Of a stretch of 14,904 bases of DNA, positions 1-7,267 are shown in pieces. Within the stretch, counting starts at the first letter, position 1; each line of letters begins with the position of its first letter. The translations under genes and the position numbers were made by a program. This stretch comes from Candidatus Neoflavobacterium equi. GTDB lineage: Bacteria; Bacteroidota; Bacteroidia; Flavobacteriales; Flavobacteriaceae. The DNA lies in NCBI GenBank assembly GCA_018065745.1, contig JAGHSS010000145.1, positions 1-14,904 on the forward strand, in the 5' to 3' direction. Under the pieces are notes generated by a model. That model was given only the letters and a program-made list of their open reading frames with translations. It had not been told where the DNA came from and did no database searches.

Positions 1-25
1 GAATTACTTATTAATTCATCTGACT

Positions 26-60
26 ATAGATATTGTGATTGCTCATTTTCCAATATCTAT
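26..60. repeat. Perfect 10-bp inverted repeat near left edge
   Basis: Arms at 26-35 (ATAGATATTG) and 51-60 (CAATATCTAT) are exact reverse complements around a 15-nt spacer. A second, smaller inverted repeat (GAATTA at 1-6, TAATTC at 12-17) lies just before it, and a rho-independent terminator follows at 95-128. The row of stems could be the 3' untranslated region of an upstream gene, the end of a small RNA, or a protein-binding site. The window starts too late to tell. The pairing is seen directly; any function is a guess. Confidence 0.5.
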
Positions 61-94
61 TCAATTTGTATATTATTTTAGTTGTGTTTGTTTA

Positions 95-128
95 GGGCTA
101 CTTATGAATTTGAGTAGCCTTTTTTTTT
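95..128 (+). terminator. Rho-independent terminator of an upstream rightward unit
   Basis: GGCTACT (96-102) pairs perfectly with AGTAGCC (113-119) around a 10-nt loop, with a possible extra G-T pair at 95/120. A run of nine T follows at 120-128. This is a textbook intrinsic terminator on the plus strand. It ends a unit that begins left of the window and separates it from the oxidoreductase gene, which starts 68 nt further on. Confidence 0.9.
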
Positions 129-195
129 GGACGGTCCTGTACAATATACTTAAAGCCTTAAATTTTAGTTATCATAAGGTACTAAATGTTTAACT

Positions 196-1404
196 ATGGA
201 TTTACACTCAGGCACGCCTTATTGGATTGTGAAGAATAAATTATATGATTATTACAATCCTTTACAAGAATCAATCAAAACAGATGTAGTCATAATTGGA
301 TCTGGTATAACTGGAAGTCTAGTAGCTCATGAATTGTCTAATGCAGGTATACAATGCACCATGATTGACAAAAGAACTCTTGCTACAGGAAGTTCTGCTG
401 CTTCAACTTCTCAATTACAATATGAAATAGACGTTCCTCTAGTGGATTTGATTCAAACCATTGGAGAAGAAAAAGCGATTAAGGCATATCACGATTGTCT
501 ACATTCAATAAACGATATCAAAAAAGTATTTGAGAAAATTGATTTTAATCCAGATTTCTCTCAAGTGCCCACACATTTCATTGCAAGTAATTCCATGGGA
601 TTGGATTTGCTTGAACGGGAATATAAAGTGCGAAAGCAAGCTGGATTACCGGTCCATTTTCTGGATGATAAATTACTGAATACAAATTTAGGTATTTCCA
701 AATTAGGTGCTTTGTACAATGAAACTTCTGCTCAGATGGACAGTTATAAAGGTGCAGTATCGCTCATAAAATATCACAAGAAAAATTCCAATTTAAAAGT
801 CTATACACATACGTGTATTGAAAAAAGGCAAAAAACAAGTAATGGTTTTGAATTGCTAACTTCTTCTGGGCACAAAATATCCTGTTCTTATTTAATCATT
901 GCGGCTGGATTTGAAGCGGGATCTTATATCCCTAAAAAAAGCATGAAGCTTTTATCTACTTACGCCTTAATCTCTCAGCCGTTAAATGCGGAGAAATTAT
1001 GGAAAAATAAAAGTCTTATCTGGGAAACTCAAAATCCATATTTGTATATGCGTACAACGGCAGACAATAGAATTATTGTAGGCGGGGAGGATATGGATAT
1101 GAAAAACCCAGTAAAGAGAGATGCGATGATGCGTACTAAAATTAAATGTTTGGAGGATAAGTTTAAAGACTTATTTCCGCAAATTCCATTAATTACAGAT
1201 ATGTCTTGGTGCGGTACATTCAGTAGTACTCCCACGGGATTGCCAATTTTAGGATCTGATCCTAGAGATAAAAATCTTTTTTTCGCTTTGGGATATGGTG
1301 GTAATGGCATAACGTTTAGCATGATTGGTGCACAGATGATTCGCAATGCATTTTTGGGGATTAAGGATGATAGAGAAAATCTATATAAATTATCAATTAA
1401 TTAA
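196..1404 (+). CDS. FAD-dependent oxidoreductase, DAO (DadA/GlcD-oxidase-like) superfamily
   Basis: A 402-residue flavoprotein of the D-amino-acid oxidase-like superfamily, which typically oxidises amines or amino acids with FAD; the substrate here cannot be told. The FAD-binding beta-alpha-beta unit is visible: GSGITG at residues 35-40 and the ribose-binding acidic residue D58 at the end of the second strand. A serine-rich GSSAAS segment follows (65-70), as in DAO enzymes contacting the FAD pyrophosphate. The C-terminal DAO signature GYGGNGITFS lies at about 366-375. No signal peptide or membrane segment is seen, so it is probably cytoplasmic. The opening, LHSGTPYW, resembles that of a recurrent soil- and flavobacterial subfamily I recall, which supports the ATG at 196. 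It stands alone behind a terminator, and 57 nt separate it from the repair cluster. No clear promoter box was found. Family is sure; reaction is unknown. Confidence 0.85.
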   Translation: MDLHSGTPYWIVKNKLYDYYNPLQESIKTDVVIIGSGITGSLVAHELSNAGIQCTMIDKRTLATGSSAASTSQLQYEIDVPLVDLIQTIGEEKAIKAYHDCLHSINDIKKVFEKIDFNPDFSQVPTHFIASNSMGLDLLEREYKVRKQAGLPVHFLDDKLLNTNLGISKLGALYNETSAQMDSYKGAVSLIKYHKKNSNLKVYTHTCIEKRQKTSNGFELLTSSGHKISCSYLIIAAGFEAGSYIPKKSMKLLSTYALISQPLNAEKLWKNKSLIWETQNPYLYMRTTADNRIIVGGEDMDMKNPVKRDAMMRTKIKCLEDKFKDLFPQIPLITDMSWCGTFSSTPTGLPILGSDPRDKNLFFALGYGGNGITFSMIGAQMIRNAFLGIKDDRENLYKLSIN

Positions 1405-1416
1405 TTTTCAGTACGT

Positions 1417-1443
1417 TAGTTGTTTTTATTTAAATAATAACTA
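1417..1443. repeat. Weak AT-rich inverted repeat between oxidoreductase and exonuclease genes
   Basis: TAGTTGTT (1417-1424) pairs with AATAACTA (1436-1443) with one G-T wobble and an 11-nt loop. The 57-nt gap between the two genes holds little else. There is no T-run after the stem, so it is not a convincing terminator. The exonuclease gene may be transcribed from a promoter here or by read-through; I cannot identify a TAnnTTTG box. Chance occurrence is possible in DNA this AT-rich. Confidence 0.25.
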
Positions 1444-1461
1444 CAAATAAAAATATAGATT

Positions 1462-2478
1462 ATGTTGTTAGAAGTAAATGATTTTGGACTCTATTGCAAG
1501 CAGGCTGATGTTTATATTGATCCTTGGCGCCCAGTAAAAAGAGCGCTTATTACGCATGGTCATGCTGATCATATGCGTTGGGGGAATCAATATTATTTGG
1601 TTCACAAAGACACGGTTCCTGTTTTAAAAGTAAGGATTGGAGCAGACGTTAATTTTGAAAGTGTCTCCTATGGGGAAGTGAAAATTATTAATGGTGTCAA
1701 ATTTAGTTACCATCCTGCTGGACATATTTTGGGATCTTCTCAGATTAGATGTGAATATAAAGGTGAAATTTGGGTTGTGACTGGGGATTATAAATTGCAC
1801 AACGACGGTTTAAGTCCAGAATTTGAACCGGTACAATGCCATCATTTTGTAACTGAGTCAACATTTGGTTTGCCTATATATGAATTTAAATCACCGCTAT
1901 TAATATTCGATGATATCAAAAATTATTGGGCTGAAAATCAAAAAAACAAAGAGAATACCATCATTCTTTGTTATTCTTTGGGCAAGGCACAATCCATATT
2001 AAATCAAATCGATGAAAATACAGATAATGTGTTTCTGCACGGTGCCGTGGCAAATCTCAACGAATCATTTAGGGAAGTTGGATACAATTTTGTTGGGGAA
2101 CGCATCACTGGCGCTCACAACAAGGACCATTTTGATAAAAGTTTGATCATTGCTCCACCAAGTGTATTGGGTAGTGCTTGGATGCGAAAATTCGGCAATT
2201 ACAAGGTTGCATTTTGCAGTGGTTGGATGCAGCTGCGCGGTGCTAAAAACAGAAAAGGGGTAGACAAAGGATTTGTATTTTCAGACCATTGTGATTTCAG
2301 CTCTCTGAATAATGCGGTCAAAATGAGTGGTGCAGAACATGTGTATGTTACCCATGGTTATGAAACTCAATATGCCCAATGGTTGCGTGAATCTATGGGG
2401 TTAGACGCTCAAATTATGAAGACCTTATATTCTGATGAGGAAATGATGCAGGAAGAGGGGAAAGAGACTTTAGAATAA
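1462..2478 (+). CDS. Ligase-associated DNA exonuclease (metallo-beta-lactamase fold, SNM1/CPSF-like)
   Basis: A 338-residue metal-dependent nuclease, first gene of the exonuclease-ligase-helicase-phosphoesterase repair cluster. The metallo-beta-lactamase metal site is complete to the eye: HGHADH at 32-37, PAGH at 85-88, TGDYK at 107-111 with the bridging Asp, TEST at 131-134, SDHCD at 274-278 and a late VTHGY at 296-300. The order and the SDH motif are those of the RNA/DNA-processing SNM1/CPSF-like branch, not of beta-lactamases or glyoxalases. Length matches the family named ligase-associated DNA exonuclease. It most likely trims DNA ends or flaps before ligation; polarity and substrate are not visible. 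The ligase start follows after 14 nt, so the two are very probably co-transcribed and the activities coupled. No signal peptide. The start ATG sits directly before the conserved opening LLEVNDFGLYC. Confidence 0.92.
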   Translation: MLLEVNDFGLYCKQADVYIDPWRPVKRALITHGHADHMRWGNQYYLVHKDTVPVLKVRIGADVNFESVSYGEVKIINGVKFSYHPAGHILGSSQIRCEYKGEIWVVTGDYKLHNDGLSPEFEPVQCHHFVTESTFGLPIYEFKSPLLIFDDIKNYWAENQKNKENTIILCYSLGKAQSILNQIDENTDNVFLHGAVANLNESFREVGYNFVGERITGAHNKDHFDKSLIIAPPSVLGSAWMRKFGNYKVAFCSGWMQLRGAKNRKGVDKGFVFSDHCDFSSLNNAVKMSGAEHVYVTHGYETQYAQWLRESMGLDAQIMKTLYSDEEMMQEEGKETLE

Positions 2479-2492
2479 CAATACAGAAGCTT

Positions 2493-4094
2493 ATGGATGG
2501 ATTTTCAAAACTTTTTGAAGCAATAGATGGCACAACCAAAACAAATGCAAAAATTGATGCCATCGCTTCCTATTTGGATCAGGCTATAGAAGCTGATAAG
2601 TTATTCGCAATCGCATTGTTGATTGGCAATAAACCCAAAAGACCCGTGAAAACAACAACTTTGAGAGAATGGGTTGCAGATTACACCCAATTGCCCCTTT
2701 GGTTGTTTGAAGAATGTTATTATGTGGTTGGAGATCTTGGAGAAACCATTTCGTTGATGATATCCCAGATCACAGATCAGGATTCTGATAGCATATCTCT
2801 CAAAGAACTTTTTGAGTTGTTGGTGGAACTCCAAAAATATGACGTCGAAAAACAACGAGAAGTTGTAGAGACTTTTTGGAAAAACCTTTCAGGTACGCCG
2901 CTTTACCTTTTCAATAAGATGTTAACCGGGAGTTTCAGAATTGGAGTTTCAAAAAAAATAGTCATCAAGGCAATTGCCAAGCACCTCAACAAAGAAGAAA
3001 AAAATATTGAACACCAAATGATGGGTGTTTGGAATCCATTGGAACACACATTTAAAGATATGTTTCCATTGGAGGGCTTAGAAGTAGCCCACCATATTCC
3101 ATATCCATTCTGTTTGGCATATCCATTAGATATAGATTATGATGCACTAGGGCCTATAGAAAACTGGTTTTTGGAAAAAAAATTAGACGGCATCAGAGGT
3201 CAAATCATCTGTAGGAACAACGAACTCTTCATCTGGTCAAGAGGAGAGGATCTACTCACTGATAAATTCCCAGAATTTGAAGTATTGATTCATATGTTGC
3301 CAGCTGGAACGGTATTGGACGGGGAGATCATTCCATGGAAGGACGGCTTGCCGCTTCCATTCTCAGTGATGCAAACACGAATCGGTCGTAAAAATTTAAG
3401 TGTTAAATTTCTTAAAGAGGCACCTCTAATCATGGTTTGTTATGATTTATTGGAGTTTGAAGGGAAGGATTTGAGAGAGGAACCGTTGTCTGTGAGAAGA
3501 AAATTGTTAGAGCAATTAATTGCAGATTTAGTACATCAAGACATCTTGGTACTTTCAGAACGCATGCATTTTGATAATTGGGAAGCTGCTGGGGAGTTTA
3601 GGGACAATGCCAGAAATTACCACTGCGAAGGTTTGATGCTCAAAGCTGAAAATTCCATATACAATGTGGGAAGAAAAAAAGGAGGATGGTGGAAGTGGAA
3701 AACCGCTCCACTAAGCATTGACGGCGTGATGTTATATGCGCAAAGCGGCCATGGAAGAAGGGCAAATTTATTTACTGATTACACCTTTGCTGTTTGGGAT
3801 GGCGACCAATTGGTACCCTTTGCCAAAGCCTATTCTGGATTGACTGATAAAGAGATTGGAAGCTTAGACCGTTGGATCAAAGCAAATACCATTGAGAAGT
3901 TTGGACCTGTGCGTTCTGTAAAGCCGATTCAAGTTTTTGAAATTGGTTTTGAAGGTATCAATGAAAGCAGCAGACACAAATCTGGTGTCGCTTTGAGATT
4001 TCCAAGAATTTTGCGTTGGAGAACAGATAAAGAACCCAAACAAGCCAATACAAAAGATGATTTACTACAACTATTAAAGCTATTTGAATCGTGA
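2493..4094 (+). CDS. ATP-dependent DNA ligase of the Lhr/exonuclease cluster
   Basis: A 533-residue ATP-dependent ligase that would seal nicks in duplex DNA through a lysyl-AMP intermediate. All nucleotidyltransferase motifs can be read in order: motif I KLDGIR with catalytic Lys230 (230-235), motif III LDGEI (275-279), IIIa around VCYDLL (315-320), IV EGLMLK (379-384), V WWKWK (399-403), and a C-terminal motif VI-like RFPRILRWR (502-510) in the OB-fold part. Residues 1-200 form the N-terminal DNA-binding domain. It lacks the polymerase and phosphoesterase domains of LigD, so it is a stand-alone enzyme and not the NHEJ ligase; the essential replicative ligase of bacteria is the NAD-dependent LigA. 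Its TGA stop overlaps the helicase GTG start by 4 nt, which implies translational coupling. Full length, no missing motif. Confidence 0.95.
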   Translation: MDGFSKLFEAIDGTTKTNAKIDAIASYLDQAIEADKLFAIALLIGNKPKRPVKTTTLREWVADYTQLPLWLFEECYYVVGDLGETISLMISQITDQDSDSISLKELFELLVELQKYDVEKQREVVETFWKNLSGTPLYLFNKMLTGSFRIGVSKKIVIKAIAKHLNKEEKNIEHQMMGVWNPLEHTFKDMFPLEGLEVAHHIPYPFCLAYPLDIDYDALGPIENWFLEKKLDGIRGQIICRNNELFIWSRGEDLLTDKFPEFEVLIHMLPAGTVLDGEIIPWKDGLPLPFSVMQTRIGRKNLSVKFLKEAPLIMVCYDLLEFEGKDLREEPLSVRRKLLEQLIADLVHQDILVLSERMHFDNWEAAGEFRDNARNYHCEGLMLKAENSIYNVGRKKGGWWKWKTAPLSIDGVMLYAQSGHGRRANLFTDYTFAVWDGDQLVPFAKAYSGLTDKEIGSLDRWIKANTIEKFGPVRSVKPIQVFEIGFEGINESSRHKSGVALRFPRILRWRTDKEPKQANTKDDLLQLLKLFES

Positions 4095-6520
4095 ATGCAT
4101 TCTCAGAAGTGTGGTTTTACAATCAGAATTGGAAACCACATGAATTTCAAGAACAAACCTGGAAAGCCATTGCTAAAGGGAAATCAGGTTTGCTAAACGC
4201 ACCAACGGGCTATGGTAAAACTTTGGCTGTGTGGTTTGGCGTTCTTGACCATTACTACAACAACAGCAAATACCAAAAGAAAAAAAATAACAAGCTGCAC
4301 GCTCTGTGGATAACACCCTTGCGCGCGCTGTCTAAAGAAATACTCTTGGCTACTCAGAAAATTTCTGACAACCTTGATTTAGATTACAAAATTGAATTGA
4401 GAACAGGGGACACGACTACTAGTCAACGTCAGAAACAACGTAAAAAACCACCTCAGGCATTGATTACAACGCCAGAAAGTGTCCATTTGTTAATGGCATC
4501 AAAAGGGCATCGCGAGTATTTTGAGCAATTGGAATTCATCGTCATTGATGAATGGCATGAACTCATGGGAAGTAAACGCGGCGTGTTGGTTGAATTGGCT
4601 ATCGCGCACATTAAAAAGATAAATCCAAATCTTAAAATTTGGGGGATATCTGCTACCATTGGAAATATTGAAGAAGCCAAAGATATTTTGACCAGAGACC
4701 CTCAAAGTGTTTTGGTGCGTTCAAAAATTCAAAAAAAACTTAGTATTCAAACCATCTTTCCAGATGATTTGGAAAAATACCCATGGACAGGACATTTGGG
4801 AATCAAACTTATTGATAAGGTAGTTCCGCTCATATATGAAAACAACACCACATTGATATTCACCAATACCAGATTTCAATCTGAAATTTGGTATCAAAAA
4901 ATACTTGAATACGATCCTGATTTGTCTGGACAAATCGCTTTGCATCACGGTTCTCTAAGTGATGAATTGAGAATATGGGTGGAAGATATGCTTCATCAAG
5001 GCGTGCTCAAGGCTGTAATTTGTACCAGTAGTTTGGATTTGGGTGTAGACTTTAGATCTGTTGATTGCGTGGTGCAGATAGGTTCTCCAAAGGGAATTGC
5101 GCGATTTCTTCAACGCGCAGGAAGGTCTGGGCATTCTCCCGGTGCGTTGAGTAAAATTTATTTTTTGCCCACACACAGTCTTGAAATTGTAGAAGGTGCT
5201 TCGCTCAAATATGCGGTCAAGGAAGGATTAATTGAAAAGCGACTTCCGTTTATCAGAAGCTTTGATTTATTGATCCAGTTCATGATGACATTGGCGGTGA
5301 GCGATGGATTTAAGGCTCAGGAATTATATGAAGAAATATTGCAAACCCATTGTTTTGAGAGTGTTAGTACTGATGAATTCAACCAGTGCTTGATGTTGAT
5401 TACTCAGGGAGGAACCAGTCTGTATGCCTATGATGAGTTTCACAAAGTAGTAGTTGAAGACGATGTTTTCAAGGTGACTTCACGCAGAATTGCCATGCAA
5501 CATAGGTTAAGTATTGGAGCTATTGTTTCTGATATGATGATGCGTGTCAAATTCAAAGGAGGTAAATATTTGGGATCTGTTGAGGAATTTTTCATATCCA
5601 AACTCAATGAGGGAGATGTATTTTGGTTTACGGGAAGGCCTTTAAAAATTATGCACATCAAAAACAATGAGGTAGTAGTCCAACCCACCAATGAAAAAGC
5701 AGGAACCATTCCAAGTTGGCAGGGAGGACGTTTTCCAATCACCAGTGATTATGGGAAAAGTATTCGTCACATGTTTTTGGAGATTAAAAAGAAAGACCGT
5801 TATAAAAGTGAAGAATTAATATACTTGGATCCGCTTTTTAAGCTTCAGGATGAGCGCTCTTATGTTCCTGAAGAAGATGAATTATTAGTAGAATATTGTA
5901 AGACAAAATATGGCTATCACCTTTTTGTATATCCCTATGAGGGGAAATTGGTGCATGAAGGAATGGCGGCAATCATAGCCTTTAGAATCAGTCAAAAACA
6001 AAAGATATCTTTTACCATAGCTTGTAATGATTACGGTTTTGAACTGTTGTCTGAAGATGATTTTAAGATTGATGAGGATTTGCTTCAACAATTGTTTTCT
6101 CCAGACAATATTGTCCAAGATGTTCAAAGTGGGGTGAATGTACGTGAAATGGCCCGTAGGCTTTTCCGTGATATTGCATCCATCTCCGGTTTAATTTTCA
6201 CCGGCTATCCAGGCAGAAACATGAAGACAAAACACCTTCAGGCAAACTCCGGTTTGTTTTTCAGTGTTTTTGAGGAAAATGAGCCCTCAAATTTACTGTA
6301 TCGTCAGGCTTATGATGAAGTTTTTGATTTTCAATTGGAAATCCAACGCATGCAGTTGGCTTTTCAACGCATCAGCACGCATAAGATTAAGTTTAAAGCC
6401 TTGGAAAAACTGTCGCCTTTTTCATTTCCTATATTTTCTGAATCTTTTAGAACCCGTTACAGCAATGAAGATTGGCAATCCAGATTGGATAAAATTAAAA
6501 AAGCATTGGATATTGACTAA
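4091..6520 (+). CDS. Ligase-associated DExH-box helicase (Lhr-Core type)
   Basis: An 809-residue superfamily 2 DNA helicase. Helicase motifs in order: Walker A PTGYGKT (38-44), Ia TPLRAL (75-80), Ib TPES (127-130), II DEWH (153-156), III SAT (187-189), IV FTNTR (257-261), HHGSLS (285-290), V SSLDLGVD (313-320) and VI QRAGRSGH (341-348). The remaining 450 residues fit the winged-helix, beta-barrel and C-terminal domains of Lhr-Core, with the family-like PSWQGGRFPITSD at 541-553. The long Lhr C-terminal extension is absent, as is usual for cluster-encoded forms. It would track along single-stranded DNA and unwind duplex for the neighbouring nucleases and ligase. The start is GTG at 4091, overlapping the ligase stop as GTGA. 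No ATG occurs in frame until after Walker A, so GTG is the only sensible start. Confidence in family is high; the physiological substrate is inferred. Confidence 0.94.
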   Translation: MNAFSEVWFYNQNWKPHEFQEQTWKAIAKGKSGLLNAPTGYGKTLAVWFGVLDHYYNNSKYQKKKNNKLHALWITPLRALSKEILLATQKISDNLDLDYKIELRTGDTTTSQRQKQRKKPPQALITTPESVHLLMASKGHREYFEQLEFIVIDEWHELMGSKRGVLVELAIAHIKKINPNLKIWGISATIGNIEEAKDILTRDPQSVLVRSKIQKKLSIQTIFPDDLEKYPWTGHLGIKLIDKVVPLIYENNTTLIFTNTRFQSEIWYQKILEYDPDLSGQIALHHGSLSDELRIWVEDMLHQGVLKAVICTSSLDLGVDFRSVDCVVQIGSPKGIARFLQRAGRSGHSPGALSKIYFLPTHSLEIVEGASLKYAVKEGLIEKRLPFIRSFDLLIQFMMTLAVSDGFKAQELYEEILQTHCFESVSTDEFNQCLMLITQGGTSLYAYDEFHKVVVEDDVFKVTSRRIAMQHRLSIGAIVSDMMMRVKFKGGKYLGSVEEFFISKLNEGDVFWFTGRPLKIMHIKNNEVVVQPTNEKAGTIPSWQGGRFPITSDYGKSIRHMFLEIKKKDRYKSEELIYLDPLFKLQDERSYVPEEDELLVEYCKTKYGYHLFVYPYEGKLVHEGMAAIIAFRISQKQKISFTIACNDYGFELLSEDDFKIDEDLLQQLFSPDNIVQDVQSGVNVREMARRLFRDIASISGLIFTGYPGRNMKTKHLQANSGLFFSVFEENEPSNLLYRQAYDEVFDFQLEIQRMQLAFQRISTHKIKFKALEKLSPFSFPIFSESFRTRYSNEDWQSRLDKIKKALDID

Positions 6521-6521
6521 A

Positions 6522-6557
6522 TTTTTATGCTTAAGTGCTGATTGTAAGCGATAAAAA
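6522..6557 (+). repeat. 12-bp stem-loop between helicase and phosphoesterase genes
   Basis: Starting 2 nt after the helicase stop, TTTTTAT (6522-6528) plus GCTTA (6529-6533) pair with TAAGC (6545-6549) and ATAAAAA (6551-6557). The only defect is one bulged G at 6550; the loop is 11 nt. No T-run follows, so it is not a standard terminator, although it could cause partial termination or protect the 3' end of a processed helicase message. It fills much of the 84-nt gap that breaks the tight packing of the repair cluster. A possible -7 box of the wrong last base (TAAATTTA, 6560-6567) follows it. The pairing is seen; function is inferred. Confidence 0.45.
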
Positions 6558-6604
6558 ATTAAATTTAGTATCATTAAACCCTGAACTAATAGATTAATAA
6601 CAAA

Positions 6605-7264
6605 TTGGAAAAAAAATATAAATCCATAACCCTGGGATCTACAGAAGTCTGGCTGTTGTCTGATTGTGCCATGTACATCCCTTTTGATGAATCTTTGATC
6701 ATTGCAGATTGGCACTTGGGTAAAACCGCACATTTTAGAAAATTTGGAATTTTTGTTCCCAAAACTTCATTAGACAAGGAGTTTGAGCAATTGGTTACAC
6801 TTGTGGCAACCTATCCTGTACAAAGAGTAATCTTTTTAGGTGATTTATTCCACTCGGAATGGAATATGGATTGGGACCTCTTTTTAGATGCTTTGGAACA
6901 ATTTTTTGATATTGAGTTTGTCCTTACTTTAGGGAATCATGATATCCTGGATTTTCAACAATATGAAATGGAACACCTCAAGATTGTTAAAAAATTTGAA
7001 GTCAATTCAGATATTTTACTTTCACATCAACCGTTAAAGCGGGTACCAGAGAATCAGTATAATATTGTTGGGCACGTGCATCCCGGGATTGAATTGCGTA
7101 CAAAATCCAAGCAACGCTTCAGGTTGCCCTGCTTTTACATTAAAGATAAGGTAGTGACTTTGCCCGCTTTTGGCGCCATGACAGGACTTTATATATTGGA
7201 TAAGGCAGATGCTGACGCCTGTTATGCTATTATGGGTACAGAGGTGTTTATGGTGCCAAAATAA
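6605..7264 (+). CDS. pdeM: Ligase-associated DNA damage response endonuclease PdeM (MPE-type metallophosphoesterase)
   Basis: A 219-residue binuclear-metal phosphoesterase, fourth gene of the repair cluster. The metallophosphoesterase motifs are all present: DWH at 35-37, GDLFHS at 79-84, GNHD at 110-113, SHQP at 140-143 and GHVHP at 156-160. Length and motif spacing fit PdeM, whose Pseudomonas putida relative (MPE) is known as a manganese-dependent single-strand DNA endonuclease. It would cut or trim single-stranded DNA exposed by the helicase. The likely start is TTG at 6605. The frame is closed by TAG at 6590-6592, and the next ATG is at residue 23, just before conserved sequence, so a weak start codon is hard to avoid. 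The 84-nt gap upstream contains a stem-loop, so expression may differ from that of the three tightly packed genes. It ends only 3 nt from the convergent epimerase gene. Confidence 0.88.
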   Translation: MEKKYKSITLGSTEVWLLSDCAMYIPFDESLIIADWHLGKTAHFRKFGIFVPKTSLDKEFEQLVTLVATYPVQRVIFLGDLFHSEWNMDWDLFLDALEQFFDIEFVLTLGNHDILDFQQYEMEHLKIVKKFEVNSDILLSHQPLKRVPENQYNIVGHVHPGIELRTKSKQRFRLPCFYIKDKVVTLPAFGAMTGLYILDKADADACYAIMGTEVFMVPK

Positions 7265-7267
7265 AAG

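Noticed and set aside
1..81. A 26-codon open stretch in frame 1 ending in TAG at 79-81, before the terminator, as the C terminus of an upstream gene
   Set aside because: Position relative to the terminator fits, but the peptide has no recognisable feature and the inverted repeat runs through it. Too short to call.
129..137. GGAC-G-GTCC palindrome before the oxidoreductase gene
   Set aside because: Only four-base arms with a central base; too short to distinguish from chance and not placed near a recognised promoter.
2..193. A frame open from the window edge to a TAA at 191-193, with a hydrophobic, membrane-like translation
   Set aside because: It reads straight through a strong intrinsic terminator (95-128) and a perfect inverted repeat, and the hydrophobicity follows from T-rich DNA. 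Without upstream sequence it cannot be supported.
2493..4094. The ligase as a LigD/Ku NHEJ ligase
   Set aside because: No polymerase or 3'-phosphoesterase domain and no Ku gene; the neighbours point to the Lhr-Core cluster.
6264..6554. A 96-codon frame overlapping the helicase C terminus in another frame
   Set aside because: It overlaps the conserved helicase end almost fully and its translation has no family features; a frame shadow.
6422..6777. Two antisense open frames across the helicase-pdeM gap
   Set aside because: They run opposite real coding sequence, have no promoter or motif, and seem to exist because of low stop density on that strand.
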